A stretch of 64,000 nucleotides of DNA from Burkholderia sp. WSM2232. GTDB lineage: Bacteria; Pseudomonadota; Gammaproteobacteria; Burkholderiales; Burkholderiaceae. Positions 1-8,196 of this stretch are shown here, piece after piece. Position numbers and translations under genes: made by a program. The notes beneath the pieces were generated by a model. That model ran no database searches and had not been told where the DNA came from. It saw only the letters and a program-made list of their open reading frames with translations. The DNA is taken from the NCBI RefSeq assembly GCF_000472545.1, contig NZ_AWZV01000027.1, positions 33,793-97,792 on the forward strand. Direction: 5' to 3'. Numbering within the stretch: position 1 is the first letter of the stretch; each line of letters starts with the position of its first letter.

Positions 1-2
1 CG

Positions 3-317
3 AACGGCGCAGGTGCGAAACATGTCAGCTATTCCGATGCGGGCCTTGCGTTGCAGGCGGCCATGCTTGGGCATGGCGTGATGCTCGGCTGGCTGCTGGC
101 CGTCGCCGCGCCGCTGAATGCCGGTACGGTCGTTCCGGCGTCGCGACGCATCGTCGAGACGGGCTGCAACTATGTGCTGGAGTGCCGCAGCCGTGAGCCG
201 TCGCGCGCGACGCGCGAGGTAGCGCAGTGGCTTATCGACGAAATGCGCGTCGAGCTCGAGAACGTCGAAACGATCCTCGCTTCGACAGAGCATGTGCAGA
301 CTCGCGCGCCGGTTTGA
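3..317 (+). CDS. LysR-type regulator, C-terminal fragment (truncated by window edge)
   Basis: An open frame runs in from the left edge and stops with TGA at 315-317. The visible 104 residues look like the end of a LysR substrate-binding domain of the GcvA type: an SYSDAGLALQAAMLGHGV segment (the stretch that usually reads D...A..AA..G.G), followed by a helix ending in a W-L-x-x-E motif. The DNA-binding half lies outside the window, so the regulon cannot be judged. The next gene is convergent and seems unrelated. Confidence 0.75.
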   Translation, partial: NGAGAKHVSYSDAGLALQAAMLGHGVMLGWLLAVAAPLNAGTVVPASRRIVETGCNYVLECRSREPSRATREVAQWLIDEMRVELENVETILASTEHVQTRAPV

Positions 318-429
318 GCATGGCGCCGCGCCGCTTCACCTCTTACGTGCGCCGGGCCAGGGCCAGCGCGCAGCAGCGAACAGCAGGCGGCCCGGGGCGG
401 GCCGCCTGCCGTGTCATGGTCAGCCGCGT

Positions 430-1155
430 TCAGGCTCTGCTTCGCGGCGAAACAACGCGGTTGTGTCCGGGAACCGCGGTGCGGCCGATGCCCGAGCCGC
501 CGCTTTCTTCAACCGGCGGCTGATGCCGGAAGCCTGCATTGCCCGACACGATAGCGATGATCGCGCCGACAACCAGCGCCGCGAACGAGAACCAGCTTGC
601 GCGCGCCACGCCGCGCGCAGCGGCGTCTGCGGTTTCGCGCACCTGCTGTCCGGCTTCGGGGCTCGACGCGATCAAAGTCGCCGACGCAAGCGCCGACTGC
701 ATCTGTTGCTTCGCCGTATCGACCACCGAATTCGTTCCACCCGCGTTGCCCGGCGTGGCGCCGACCTGCGCGCCCACTTGCGCACCAGTGGCCGCGACGC
801 TGCCCGCCGTGCTCACCGCGCCCGTGATGACGGAGGTCATCCCGTACACGATGAAAAGCGTCATCACCGCCCAGGCGAGCAGGCCATGCAGCCACCCGAG
901 CACGGGCGCGCAACGTCCTGCGTAGTACGAACCGACGAACACCGCCAGCACCGTCGTCACGATCACCCATACGCCCGAGCCGAAGCCGAAGCCGTGCAGC
1001 GGGTCCGGTTTGGACATCGGCGCGAGCAGCGATGCGCCGATGGCCGTGCCGAGCACGCTCATGATCAGATAGACGATCATCGAAAGAATCACGCCCGCGA
1101 AAATCGGGCCCCATGACAGCCGGGGCAGGCCGTCTTGTGTGGTGAGCAGTTTCAT
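430..1155 (-). CDS. Conserved membrane protein of unknown function
   Basis: A 241-residue protein. ATG 1155 was chosen because a GGAGA ribosome-binding site lies just upstream; the frame stays open a further 24 codons. Hydrophobic segments lie at about residues 15-37 (PIFAGVILSMIVYLIMSVLG), 63-80, 88-110 and 190-208. Between the third and fourth is an Ala/Thr/Gly/Val-rich stretch with repeated GAQVGA units, probably a periplasmic linker. The C-terminal 30 residues are polar. I do not recognise a named family. It is convergent with the upstream LysR fragment and sits downstream of the other LysR gene on the same strand, with a 100 bp gap. Confidence 0.7.
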   Translation of the reverse strand: MKLLTTQDGLPRLSWGPIFAGVILSMIVYLIMSVLGTAIGASLLAPMSKPDPLHGFGFGSGVWVIVTTVLAVFVGSYYAGRCAPVLGWLHGLLAWAVMTLFIVYGMTSVITGAVSTAGSVAATGAQVGAQVGATPGNAGGTNSVVDTAKQQMQSALASATLIASSPEAGQQVRETADAAARGVARASWFSFAALVVGAIIAIVSGNAGFRHQPPVEESGGSGIGRTAVPGHNRVVSPRSRA

Positions 1156-1261
1156 GGTGTCTCCTGCAAGAGAGGGGAACAGGTCGCCTGTTGCCGCGCA
1201 CGTCGCCCGGCCTCTGCGCTTGCGCAAGCGCCATGCCGTGAACCGCCTGCGAGCCAGTGTG

Positions 1262-2167
1262 TCAGCGGCGGCGCGCGTTATACGCGGCGGCTTGCTCCAG
1301 CAGCCATGTCCTGAACAGTTCCAGTGGCTTGCCGTGACTCAGTTCGGTCGGGTAGACCAGGTAGTAGGCGGATTCTTCGACGGCGGTGGCGGCGAACGGA
1401 ATCACGAGACCCAGTTGCGGGAGTTGTTCGTCGACGAAAAACTTGGGAACTAGCGCAATGCCGAGCCCTGCGGCGGCCGCGCTGATCAGCATGGAGTGCA
1501 ATTCGTAGCGCACGCCGTGCATCGTGGCGCTGTCTTCCACGCCAACATTTGCAAACCAGCGCGACCAGGCGTCGGGCCGCGTGGTCGAGTGAAGCAGCGG
1601 GTAGTTCAGCAGTTCCTGCGGCTTGCGGACCGTCTTTGCAACCAGCGACGGCGAGCACACCGGCACCACTTCCTCGCCGAACAGATAGTCGGACGAGGTG
1701 CCCGGCCACGTCGGCTTGCCATAGTGAATGGCGGCTTCGAAATGCGACTCCTCAAAAGAGAACAGGTCCGTGCGGATGCCCATGTTGATGCGCACGTCCG
1801 GGTTGCGGTCGTTGAAGTCCTTCATGCGCGGAATCAACCATTGCGACGCAAACGTGGGCAGCACCGCAAGCTCCAGGTAACCGCCGCCGCTGCCGTGCGC
1901 AATGATGGAGAGCGTGTCGCGATCCAGATTTTCCAGCGCGCGGCGCACCTGCGTGCCGTACAGACGCCCCGCGCGAGTGAGCATGACCCGCTGCTTCGAC
2001 CGAACGAAAAGGCGCACGCCGAGATTGGATTCGAGCGTTGCGATTTGCCGCGAGATCGCGCTTTCGGTGAGGAACAGCTCTTTCGCGGCATGCGTGAAGC
2101 TTTCGTGCCGCGCGGCGGCTTCGAAGGCCAGCAGCGCGCTCATGTTGGGAATCTTGAACCTGCGCAT
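1262..2167 (-). CDS. LysR-family regulator, probable regulator of the lysine/2-oxoadipate cluster
   Basis: This is a full-length 301-residue LysR protein. Residues 8-66 form the winged helix-turn-helix (MSALLAFEAAARHESFTHAA, then AISRQIATLESNLGVRLF); residues 95-295 form the periplasmic-binding-like effector domain. The layout resembles GcvA-type regulators. It is transcribed divergently from the hglS gene at 2321, across a 153 bp gap holding TTTACG repeats and a TTACGTAA palindrome at 2242-2249. In Pseudomonas putida a LysR gene also sits between amaB and hglS, so control of this pathway is a reasonable inference. The inducer cannot be read from the sequence. Confidence 0.85.
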   Translation of the reverse strand: MRRFKIPNMSALLAFEAAARHESFTHAAKELFLTESAISRQIATLESNLGVRLFVRSKQRVMLTRAGRLYGTQVRRALENLDRDTLSIIAHGSGGGYLELAVLPTFASQWLIPRMKDFNDRNPDVRINMGIRTDLFSFEESHFEAAIHYGKPTWPGTSSDYLFGEEVVPVCSPSLVAKTVRKPQELLNYPLLHSTTRPDAWSRWFANVGVEDSATMHGVRYELHSMLISAAAAGLGIALVPKFFVDEQLPQLGLVIPFAATAVEESAYYLVYPTELSHGKPLELFRTWLLEQAAAYNARRR

Positions 2168-2241
2168 GTTTGTTCCGGAAAGTCATCAAGTGACAATTTA
2201 ATCTCGCTTTACGCGGCACGCAACCGTTTGAATAATGCTGT

Positions 2242-2249
2242 TTACGTAA
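2242..2249. promoter_or_regulatory. TTACGTAA palindrome in the LysR/hglS divergent promoter region
   Basis: A perfect 8 bp palindrome about 70 bp upstream of hglS. A related TTTACG(C) half-site lies near 2208. The position fits an operator for the divergent LysR regulator, but this is inferred from location only. Confidence 0.3.
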
Positions 2250-2320
2250 GGTGGGCCGCCATGACGGCTCGCTATGACCCCCCATTCCCATTGCGGCGCC
2301 GCGCCGCGAGAGACAAGCAA

Positions 2321-3349
2321 ATGCGCAATTCGAACGTTGAACGCCTGCTACTGAAGCTGCTGGGTCCGGCAAAAACGGAGTCGCTTTTCACGACGTTGAA
2401 GTTCCCAACGGCACTGGCAGACTGGGAAGACGGCACCGTCACGCGCGCCGAACTCGCGCAGGCAATGAACATGGCGTTGTTCGAGGACCTGCTGGAGCGT
2501 TCGCCGAACGGACGCGCCTACACGAGCGAGGCAATCGCAAACGGTGGCTCGGTCTATTTCGACCACGGCGCGCTGCGCACGGTGCGTTGGGACCACAACG
2601 GCGCGCTACCTCCCGGCGAGGCCGCGTTTACCCGTATCCTGCGTCCGCTGGGCTTCAGACTGAACGGGCGCTATCCGCTCGACAAGCTGGGCATGACTGG
2701 CCGCGCCTACGCGCATGAAGATGCACCCGACGAAATCGCGCAGTTCTTCGTGAGCGAACTGCATCCCGAGCGCTTTTCCGCCGAATTCCAGCAGGCTGTG
2801 ACGAACGTGGTCGGTTCGTCGAAAGATCCGCTGACGCCGCTCGCGGTCGCGCAGCTTTGGGAACTGGAGCGCGAAGGCTCGCTGCCTGTCGACGCGGCGC
2901 ACGCGCTGCTGCCGGTGATTGTCGGCGCGTTCGCGCGTCAGCACGATGTGCCTGACGAGGCGGACTACGAGGTGCTGTTGCGCGAATCAGCGGAAATGGC
3001 GTGGATCTCCACTGAGGGCAATGCGTTCAATCACGCGACCGACCGCGTGGAAGATGTCTTCACGCTGTCGGACGAAGAGAAGAGCAAAGGCCGGCCAATG
3101 AAGCCGGAGGTCGAGCGTTCCCGTTCCGGCCGTGTGTTCCAGACGGCGTATCGCGCGGATACCGTCGAGCGCCAGTTCCGCTCGGCTGGCGGCAAACTGG
3201 TCACGCGCAAGGTTCCCGGCTCGTTCTACGAGTTCATTACGCGCAAGCGCACGTTCGATCAGACGTCGCGTAGCTGGGTGACCGACTTGCGCTTCGACGC
3301 CGGCAACGCGCAGGGCATTTTCAAAATGACCGCGAACGCGGCGCAGTAG
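2321..3349 (+). CDS. hglS: 2-oxoadipate dioxygenase/decarboxylase (DUF1338, HglS family)
   Basis: DUF1338 enzymes of the HglS type are Fe(II)-dependent and convert 2-oxoadipate plus O2 to 2-hydroxyglutarate and CO2 in lysine breakdown. The protein has 342 residues. Putative metal and substrate residues are visible: His82 and Arg86 in FDHGALRTV (the HxxxR motif), His238 in NAFNHATDR, and Glu304 in SFYEFITRK. These match the His/His/Glu triad of the P. putida enzyme. It is clearly shorter than the roughly 450-residue P. putida and YdcJ proteins. The frame stays open far upstream, but the ATG at 2321 gives the natural family start. The stop lies 2 bp before the GTG of the next gene, so the two are translationally coupled. 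The next enzyme consumes its product. Confidence 0.88.
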   Translation: MRNSNVERLLLKLLGPAKTESLFTTLKFPTALADWEDGTVTRAELAQAMNMALFEDLLERSPNGRAYTSEAIANGGSVYFDHGALRTVRWDHNGALPPGEAAFTRILRPLGFRLNGRYPLDKLGMTGRAYAHEDAPDEIAQFFVSELHPERFSAEFQQAVTNVVGSSKDPLTPLAVAQLWELEREGSLPVDAAHALLPVIVGAFARQHDVPDEADYEVLLRESAEMAWISTEGNAFNHATDRVEDVFTLSDEEKSKGRPMKPEVERSRSGRVFQTAYRADTVERQFRSAGGKLVTRKVPGSFYEFITRKRTFDQTSRSWVTDLRFDAGNAQGIFKMTANAAQ

Positions 3350-3351
3350 AG

Positions 3352-6300
3352 GTGGAAAAGCCGGTGGAAAATGCGGTAAAGGACGCGATGAAGGACTCGG
3401 TGAAGCAGGCGGTGAACGATGCGCCGGCGCATGCCGCGAGACGGGCCGCGCCGTTCCAGGCAAGCCCGCGCCTCTTGCAACAGGTCGAGGCCGATCTGCG
3501 CGCCGGGCTGCGCGGCGAAGTGCGTTTCGACGCCGGATCGCAAGCGCTGTACGCGTCCGACGCGTCGAACTATCGGCAGATTCCGTTGGGCGTGGTCGTG
3601 CCTGCCGATGTGGACGATCTCGTTGCAGCGCTCGAAGTGTGCCGCAGTCACGACGTGCCGTTTCTGACCCGAGGCGGCGGTACCTCGCAAAACGGGCAGT
3701 GCGTGAACGTCGCGGTGGTGGCGGACGCGAGCAAATATGTGAACCGCGTCGTCAGCATCGATCCGCAAGGCAGAACCGCTATTGTCGAGCCGGGCGTGAT
3801 TTGCGACACGCTGCGCGATGCGGCCGAAAAGCATGGCCTCACGTTTGCGCCGGACCCTGCCACGCACAGCCGTTGCACGCTCGGCGGAATGATCGCGAAT
3901 AACTCGTGCGGCGCGCATTCGGTAATGGGCGGCAAAACTGTCGAGAATATCGAGGCGTTGGAAATCGCCACGTACGACGGGGCGCGCTTCTGGGTCGGAC
4001 CGACCAGCGAAGCGCAGTTGCAAGCGATCATCGCGCGAGGCGGACGCCAGGGCGAGATCTACGCGAAGTTGCGTGACTTGCGCGAGCGCTACGCCGAGCG
4101 CATTCGCGCTGAGTTTCCGCAAATCAGGCGGCGCGTCTCCGGCTTCAATCTCGATCAGCTGTTGCCGGAAAATGGCTTTAACGTCGCGCGCGCGCTCGTG
4201 GGCACCGAGGGCACCTGCGCGGTCACGCTGCAAGCCAAGGTGCGCCTCGTGCACAGCCCGGCGTGCCGCGTGTTGCTCGTGCTTGGTTTCTGCGACATCT
4301 ACACGGCTGCGGACGCCGTGCCGCACTTCAACCGTTTTTCGCCCATTGCCATTGAAGGCCTCGACCGCGCGATCATTCGCGGTTTGCAGGCGCGCGGACT
4401 GAAGCGCGACGAAATCGCGCTGCTGCCCGAAGGCGACGCGTGGGTCGTGCTCGAATTCGGCGCTGACACGGTGCGCGAGGCGCTCGCGCAGGCGCATGAG
4501 GCAGACGCGTACTTCAAGTCAGGCGTGGCGGGCATGGCGATCAGCGGCCTCGTCGTCGAAGAAATGCCGAAGCAGCAGAAAATCTGGTCGATACGCGAAA
4601 CGGGGGCGTCGGCGGTGGCTTTGTCGATCGACCCATCGAAGCCGGACCCTATGGTCGGCTGGGAAGACGCCGCAGTCGATCCCTTGCGGCTCGGCGATTA
4701 TCTGCGCAAGTTTCAGGCGCTCGTGGACCGCTTCGGTTACGAGACGTGTTTATACGGTCATTTCGGCGACGGCTGCGTGCACGCGCGCATCACATTCGAC
4801 ATACGCAGCGCCGAAGGCGTCGTCAAATGGCGTAGTTTTCTGCGTGAGGCGGCGCAACTGGTGGTCGATTTCGGCGGCTCGCTGTCGGGCGAACATGGCG
4901 ACGGCCAGGCCAAGGCCGAATTCCTGCCCATCATGTATGGCCCGGAAATCATGCAGGCGATGGAAGAGTTCAAGGCTATCTGGGACCCGCTCAATCGCCT
5001 GAACCCGGGCAAGGTAGTGCATGCCTACCGCGCCGACGAAAACCTGCGCATGGGTCCGGCCTACAAGCCGGTCACGCTCACCACCAGGCTTGCGTTCGCG
5101 AGCCCCGAGGGCGACGGCATGCAGCGTGCGGTGGAACGCTGCATCGGCATGGGCAAATGCCGTTCGCTCGAGGGCGGCACGATGTGCCCGAGCTTTCGCG
5201 CGACACGCGAGGAGAAATTTTCGACGCGTGGCCGCGCGCATCTCTTTTGGGAAATGCTTCAGGGCGAAGTGGTCAAGGACGGCTGGAACAGCGTCGAAGT
5301 CAAGGAAGCACTGGACACGTGCCTCGCGTGCAAGGGCTGCAAGTCCGATTGCCCGACGCATACCGACATGGCCTCGTACAAGGCGGAGTTCCTGTCGCAT
5401 TACTACGAGCAGCACCGTCGGCCACGCCAGGCGATGTTCATGGGCCGCATCGGCCAATGGGCACCGCTTGCCAGTCGCTTTGCATGGCTAACTAATTTCA
5501 TGACGTCGGCGAAACCGTTGGCTCATGTCAGCAAGTGGATCGCGGGCGTGGCGGCCGAGCGGCATCTGCCGGTATTCGCGCCGCGCCCTTTCCGGGCCAT
5601 CGCGAGGCGTCGCGCGGCCGCAGGCAGCGCCGTTGCGCGCGAGCCTTCGCGCAGGGTCATTCTGTGGGTCGACACGTTCAACGAGCACTTCTCGCCCGAC
5701 ATTGCGACCGCCGCGCTCGACGTGCTGACTCGGATCGGCTATCAGGTGGTGTTGCCACGCAAGCGTCTTTGCTGTGGGCGGCCGCTGTACGACTACGGGC
5801 TGCTGGACGAAGCGCGCGCCCTGCTGCGCAGCGCTGTAGATGAACTCGCCGACGACATTCGCGCCGGCGTGCCGATAGTCGGACTAGAACCGGGCTGCCT
5901 GTCCGTCTTCAAAGACGAACTGCTGAAGCAGCTTCCCAACGATCCGGATGCGCGAAAGCTGTCGGATCAGACCTTCCTGTTCTCCGATTTCGTCGCGCGC
6001 GCCGATTTCGAATGGCCAAAGCTCGACGCGGCAGTCGTGGTGCACGGCCACTGCCATCAGAAGTCGATCTTCGGCATGAAGGGCGATACGGCCCTGCTCG
6101 ACAAACTCGGCGTGCGTTGGTCGCTGCTGGACACGGGCTGTTGCGGCATGGCCGGCTCGTTCGGTTTCAACACGGACCACTACGACCTGTCGATGAAGAT
6201 CGCCGAAGACAAGCTATTGCCGCTCGTGCGCAACGCGCCCGCTGAAGCGATCGTGGTGACCAATGGTTTTAGCTGTCGCGAGCAGATTCAGCACGGGGCA

Positions 6301-6381
6301 GGCAGACAATCCGTGCATATCGCGCAGTTGGCCTTGCAGGCGCTCGGTCAAGCGACGGGGGGCGCCTGGAACGCCCACTGA
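3352..6381 (+). CDS. ydiJ: FAD/4Fe-4S D-2-hydroxyglutarate dehydrogenase (YdiJ type)
   Basis: A large fused oxidoreductase of 1009 residues. An FAD-binding type 4 domain (about 75-220) is followed by the FAD-oxidase C-terminal domain (240-560). Next come two 4Fe-4S cysteine clusters (CIGMGKC at 597 with a later CP; CLACKGCKSDCP at 657). Two CCG-type cysteine motifs follow (EPGC near 849, DTGCCG near 930). YdiJ-type enzymes oxidise D-2-hydroxyglutarate to 2-oxoglutarate and pass electrons to the quinone pool. Its place directly after hglS fits that reaction exactly. Start is uncertain: GTG 3352 touches the hglS stop, while ATG 3388 has an AAAGGA site with short spacing. D-lactate dehydrogenase is the main alternative, but context argues against it. 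Confidence 0.88.
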   Translation: MEKPVENAVKDAMKDSVKQAVNDAPAHAARRAAPFQASPRLLQQVEADLRAGLRGEVRFDAGSQALYASDASNYRQIPLGVVVPADVDDLVAALEVCRSHDVPFLTRGGGTSQNGQCVNVAVVADASKYVNRVVSIDPQGRTAIVEPGVICDTLRDAAEKHGLTFAPDPATHSRCTLGGMIANNSCGAHSVMGGKTVENIEALEIATYDGARFWVGPTSEAQLQAIIARGGRQGEIYAKLRDLRERYAERIRAEFPQIRRRVSGFNLDQLLPENGFNVARALVGTEGTCAVTLQAKVRLVHSPACRVLLVLGFCDIYTAADAVPHFNRFSPIAIEGLDRAIIRGLQARGLKRDEIALLPEGDAWVVLEFGADTVREALAQAHEADAYFKSGVAGMAISGLVVEEMPKQQKIWSIRETGASAVALSIDPSKPDPMVGWEDAAVDPLRLGDYLRKFQALVDRFGYETCLYGHFGDGCVHARITFDIRSAEGVVKWRSFLREAAQLVVDFGGSLSGEHGDGQAKAEFLPIMYGPEIMQAMEEFKAIWDPLNRLNPGKVVHAYRADENLRMGPAYKPVTLTTRLAFASPEGDGMQRAVERCIGMGKCRSLEGGTMCPSFRATREEKFSTRGRAHLFWEMLQGEVVKDGWNSVEVKEALDTCLACKGCKSDCPTHTDMASYKAEFLSHYYEQHRRPRQAMFMGRIGQWAPLASRFAWLTNFMTSAKPLAHVSKWIAGVAAERHLPVFAPRPFRAIARRRAAAGSAVAREPSRRVILWVDTFNEHFSPDIATAALDVLTRIGYQVVLPRKRLCCGRPLYDYGLLDEARALLRSAVDELADDIRAGVPIVGLEPGCLSVFKDELLKQLPNDPDARKLSDQTFLFSDFVARADFEWPKLDAAVVVHGHCHQKSIFGMKGDTALLDKLGVRWSLLDTGCCGMAGSFGFNTDHYDLSMKIAEDKLLPLVRNAPAEAIVVTNGFSCREQIQHGAGRQSVHIAQLALQALGQATGGAWNAH

Positions 6382-6461
6382 CCGCTGCGCTTGCACGCGT
6401 GGGACGCGCCGCTTTTCCGATCAGAAATATCGTTCAAGCTTCCTGCCGCCAGCACTGCACG

Positions 6462-6530
6462 TTTGGTATTGCCGCCAAAAACGCGCGCGTGTATAGTTTC
6501 CGAACGTACCAAAATTTCGTATTGGAAATT
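6462..6530 (+). promoter_or_regulatory. Putative operators upstream of amaB
   Basis: Two inverted repeats lie just before the amaB ribosome-binding site. AATTTC-GTATTG-GAAATT at 6513-6530 is a perfect 6-6-6 palindrome ending 1 bp before AAAGAGG. TTTGGTA at 6462-6468 pairs with TACCAAA at 6507-6513. The placement suggests repression or LysR control of amaB separate from hglS-ydiJ. Function is inferred from position. Confidence 0.4.
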
Positions 6531-6546
6531 CAAAGAGGTCTCAATC

Positions 6547-8046
6547 GTGAAAGCATCGACCATTCTCTCCGAGCTCGGCATTTCCCACCTCGCGGAAGCG
6601 GGCGACATCGCCGTCCATTCGCCGATCAACGGTGAACTGATTGGCCGTGTCGCGAGCAAGACGGTTGCCGACGTCGACGCCGCACTGGCCAACGCGCAGA
6701 AGGCTTACGCAAGCTGGCGCAACGTGCCGGCGCCGCGCCGCGGAGAGTTGGTGCGCCTGCTCGGCAACAAGCTGCGCGAGCAGAAGCACGCGCTTGGCAG
6801 CATCATTACGCTCGAGACCGGCAAGATTCTTCAGGAAGGCCTCGGCGAAGTTCAGGAAATGATCGATATCTGCGATTTCGCGGTCGGTCTGTCGCGTCAG
6901 CTTTATGGCCTGACGATTGCGTCCGAGCGCCCCGGTCATCGCATGGCTGAGACGTGGCATCCAATGGGCGTGTGCACCGTCATTTCCGCCTTCAACTTTC
7001 CGGCGGCCGTGTGGTCGTGGAATGCGGCGCTTGCGCTCGTGTGCGGCAATGCGGTGATCTGGAAGCCGTCGGAAAAAACGCCCCTCACCGCACTCGCCGT
7101 GGACCGGATTCTGCAAGACGCGTTGAAGGAATTCGGCGACGCGCCGGAAGGTCTCACGTGTGTGGTCAACGGTGGCCGCGAGGTCGGCGCGAAGCTGGTT
7201 GCGGACCCGCGCTCGAATATCGTCAGCGCGACGGGCAGCACAGAAATGGGCCGCACGGTCGGCGTGGAAGTGGCGCGCCGCTTTGGCCGCTCGATCCTCG
7301 AACTCGGCGGCAATAATGCGGGTATCGTTTCCGGCACCGCAGATCTGGAACTGGCACTGCGCGGTATCGTGTTTTCAGCAGTCGGCACCGCAGGTCAGCG
7401 CTGCACGTCGCTGCGCCGGCTGTTCATTCATGAAAGTGTCTACGACAAGGCCGTCGAACGTTTGAAGACGCTCTACAGCAAGGTGGTGATCGGCAATCCG
7501 CTCGAACAGGGCGTGCTGATGGGACCGTTGATCGACGAGCAGTCGTTCAAGCGCATGCAGGCGGCGCTGGAGCAGGCGAAGAGCGAAGGCGGCACGGTGT
7601 TCGGCGGCGAGCGTCACACGGTTGCGGGCCATGAAAAGGCTTTTTATGTCCGCCCGGCCATTGTCGAAATGCCTTCGCAAACGCCGGTGGTGCTGAAGGA
7701 GACCTTCGCGCCGATTCTTTACGTGCTGAAGTACAGCGACTTCAACCAGGCGATAGATGGCAACAACGCAGCCGTGCACGGTCTTTCGTCGTGCGTGTTC
7801 ACAACGGACCTGCGTGAAGCCGAACGATTCCTCTCGGCTTCGGGCAGCGACTGCGGTATTGCGAACGTGAACATCGGGCCGAGCGGCGCGGAAATTGGCG
7901 GCGCGTTCGGCGGCGAAAAGGAAACGGGCGGCGGGCGCGAATCCGGCTCGGACTCGTGGAAGGCCTATATGCGCCGCGCAACCAACACGGTCAACTATTC
8001 GTCGGCACTGCCGCTCGCACAGGGCATCGATTTCAACATCGGCTAG
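6547..8046 (+). CDS. amaB: L-aminoadipate-semialdehyde dehydrogenase (ALDH7 family, AmaB-like)
   Basis: An NAD(P)-dependent aldehyde dehydrogenase of 499 residues, the usual ALDH7/antiquitin length. Catalytic Glu252 lies in LELGGNN and nucleophile Cys286 in GTAGQRCTSLRR, 34 residues apart as in the family. Antiquitin-type enzymes oxidise alpha-aminoadipate semialdehyde (in equilibrium with piperideine-6-carboxylate) to 2-aminoadipate. I chose GTG 6547 because AAAGAGG precedes it at 8 bp; the frame is open upstream but lacks family sequence. A strong terminator follows at 8067. The neighbours HglS, YdiJ, an amine oxidase and an aminotransferase make the lysine-pathway assignment firm. Confidence 0.9.
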   Translation: MKASTILSELGISHLAEAGDIAVHSPINGELIGRVASKTVADVDAALANAQKAYASWRNVPAPRRGELVRLLGNKLREQKHALGSIITLETGKILQEGLGEVQEMIDICDFAVGLSRQLYGLTIASERPGHRMAETWHPMGVCTVISAFNFPAAVWSWNAALALVCGNAVIWKPSEKTPLTALAVDRILQDALKEFGDAPEGLTCVVNGGREVGAKLVADPRSNIVSATGSTEMGRTVGVEVARRFGRSILELGGNNAGIVSGTADLELALRGIVFSAVGTAGQRCTSLRRLFIHESVYDKAVERLKTLYSKVVIGNPLEQGVLMGPLIDEQSFKRMQAALEQAKSEGGTVFGGERHTVAGHEKAFYVRPAIVEMPSQTPVVLKETFAPILYVLKYSDFNQAIDGNNAAVHGLSSCVFTTDLREAERFLSASGSDCGIANVNIGPSGAEIGGAFGGEKETGGGRESGSDSWKAYMRRATNTVNYSSALPLAQGIDFNIG

Positions 8047-8066
8047 GCGTATAGCGCTGCGTATTG

Positions 8067-8094
8067 ACGGCCGTTGCGAGACGGCCGTTTTTTT
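8067..8094 (+). terminator. Rho-independent terminator after amaB
   Basis: A perfect 8 bp stem, ACGGCCGT, with a 6 nt loop and second arm is followed at once by a run of T. It begins 21 bp after the amaB stop and separates amaB from the downstream oxidase gene. Confidence 0.88.
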
Positions 8095-8196
8095 CAGGCA
8101 TTGTGCTTGTGCGGACGTGCAAGACAACGTGGGTCGCGTGCTGGCGGTGGGCGTTTTCTTGCAAACCGTCCGGTCATGAGCCATATGGAGCAAGTC

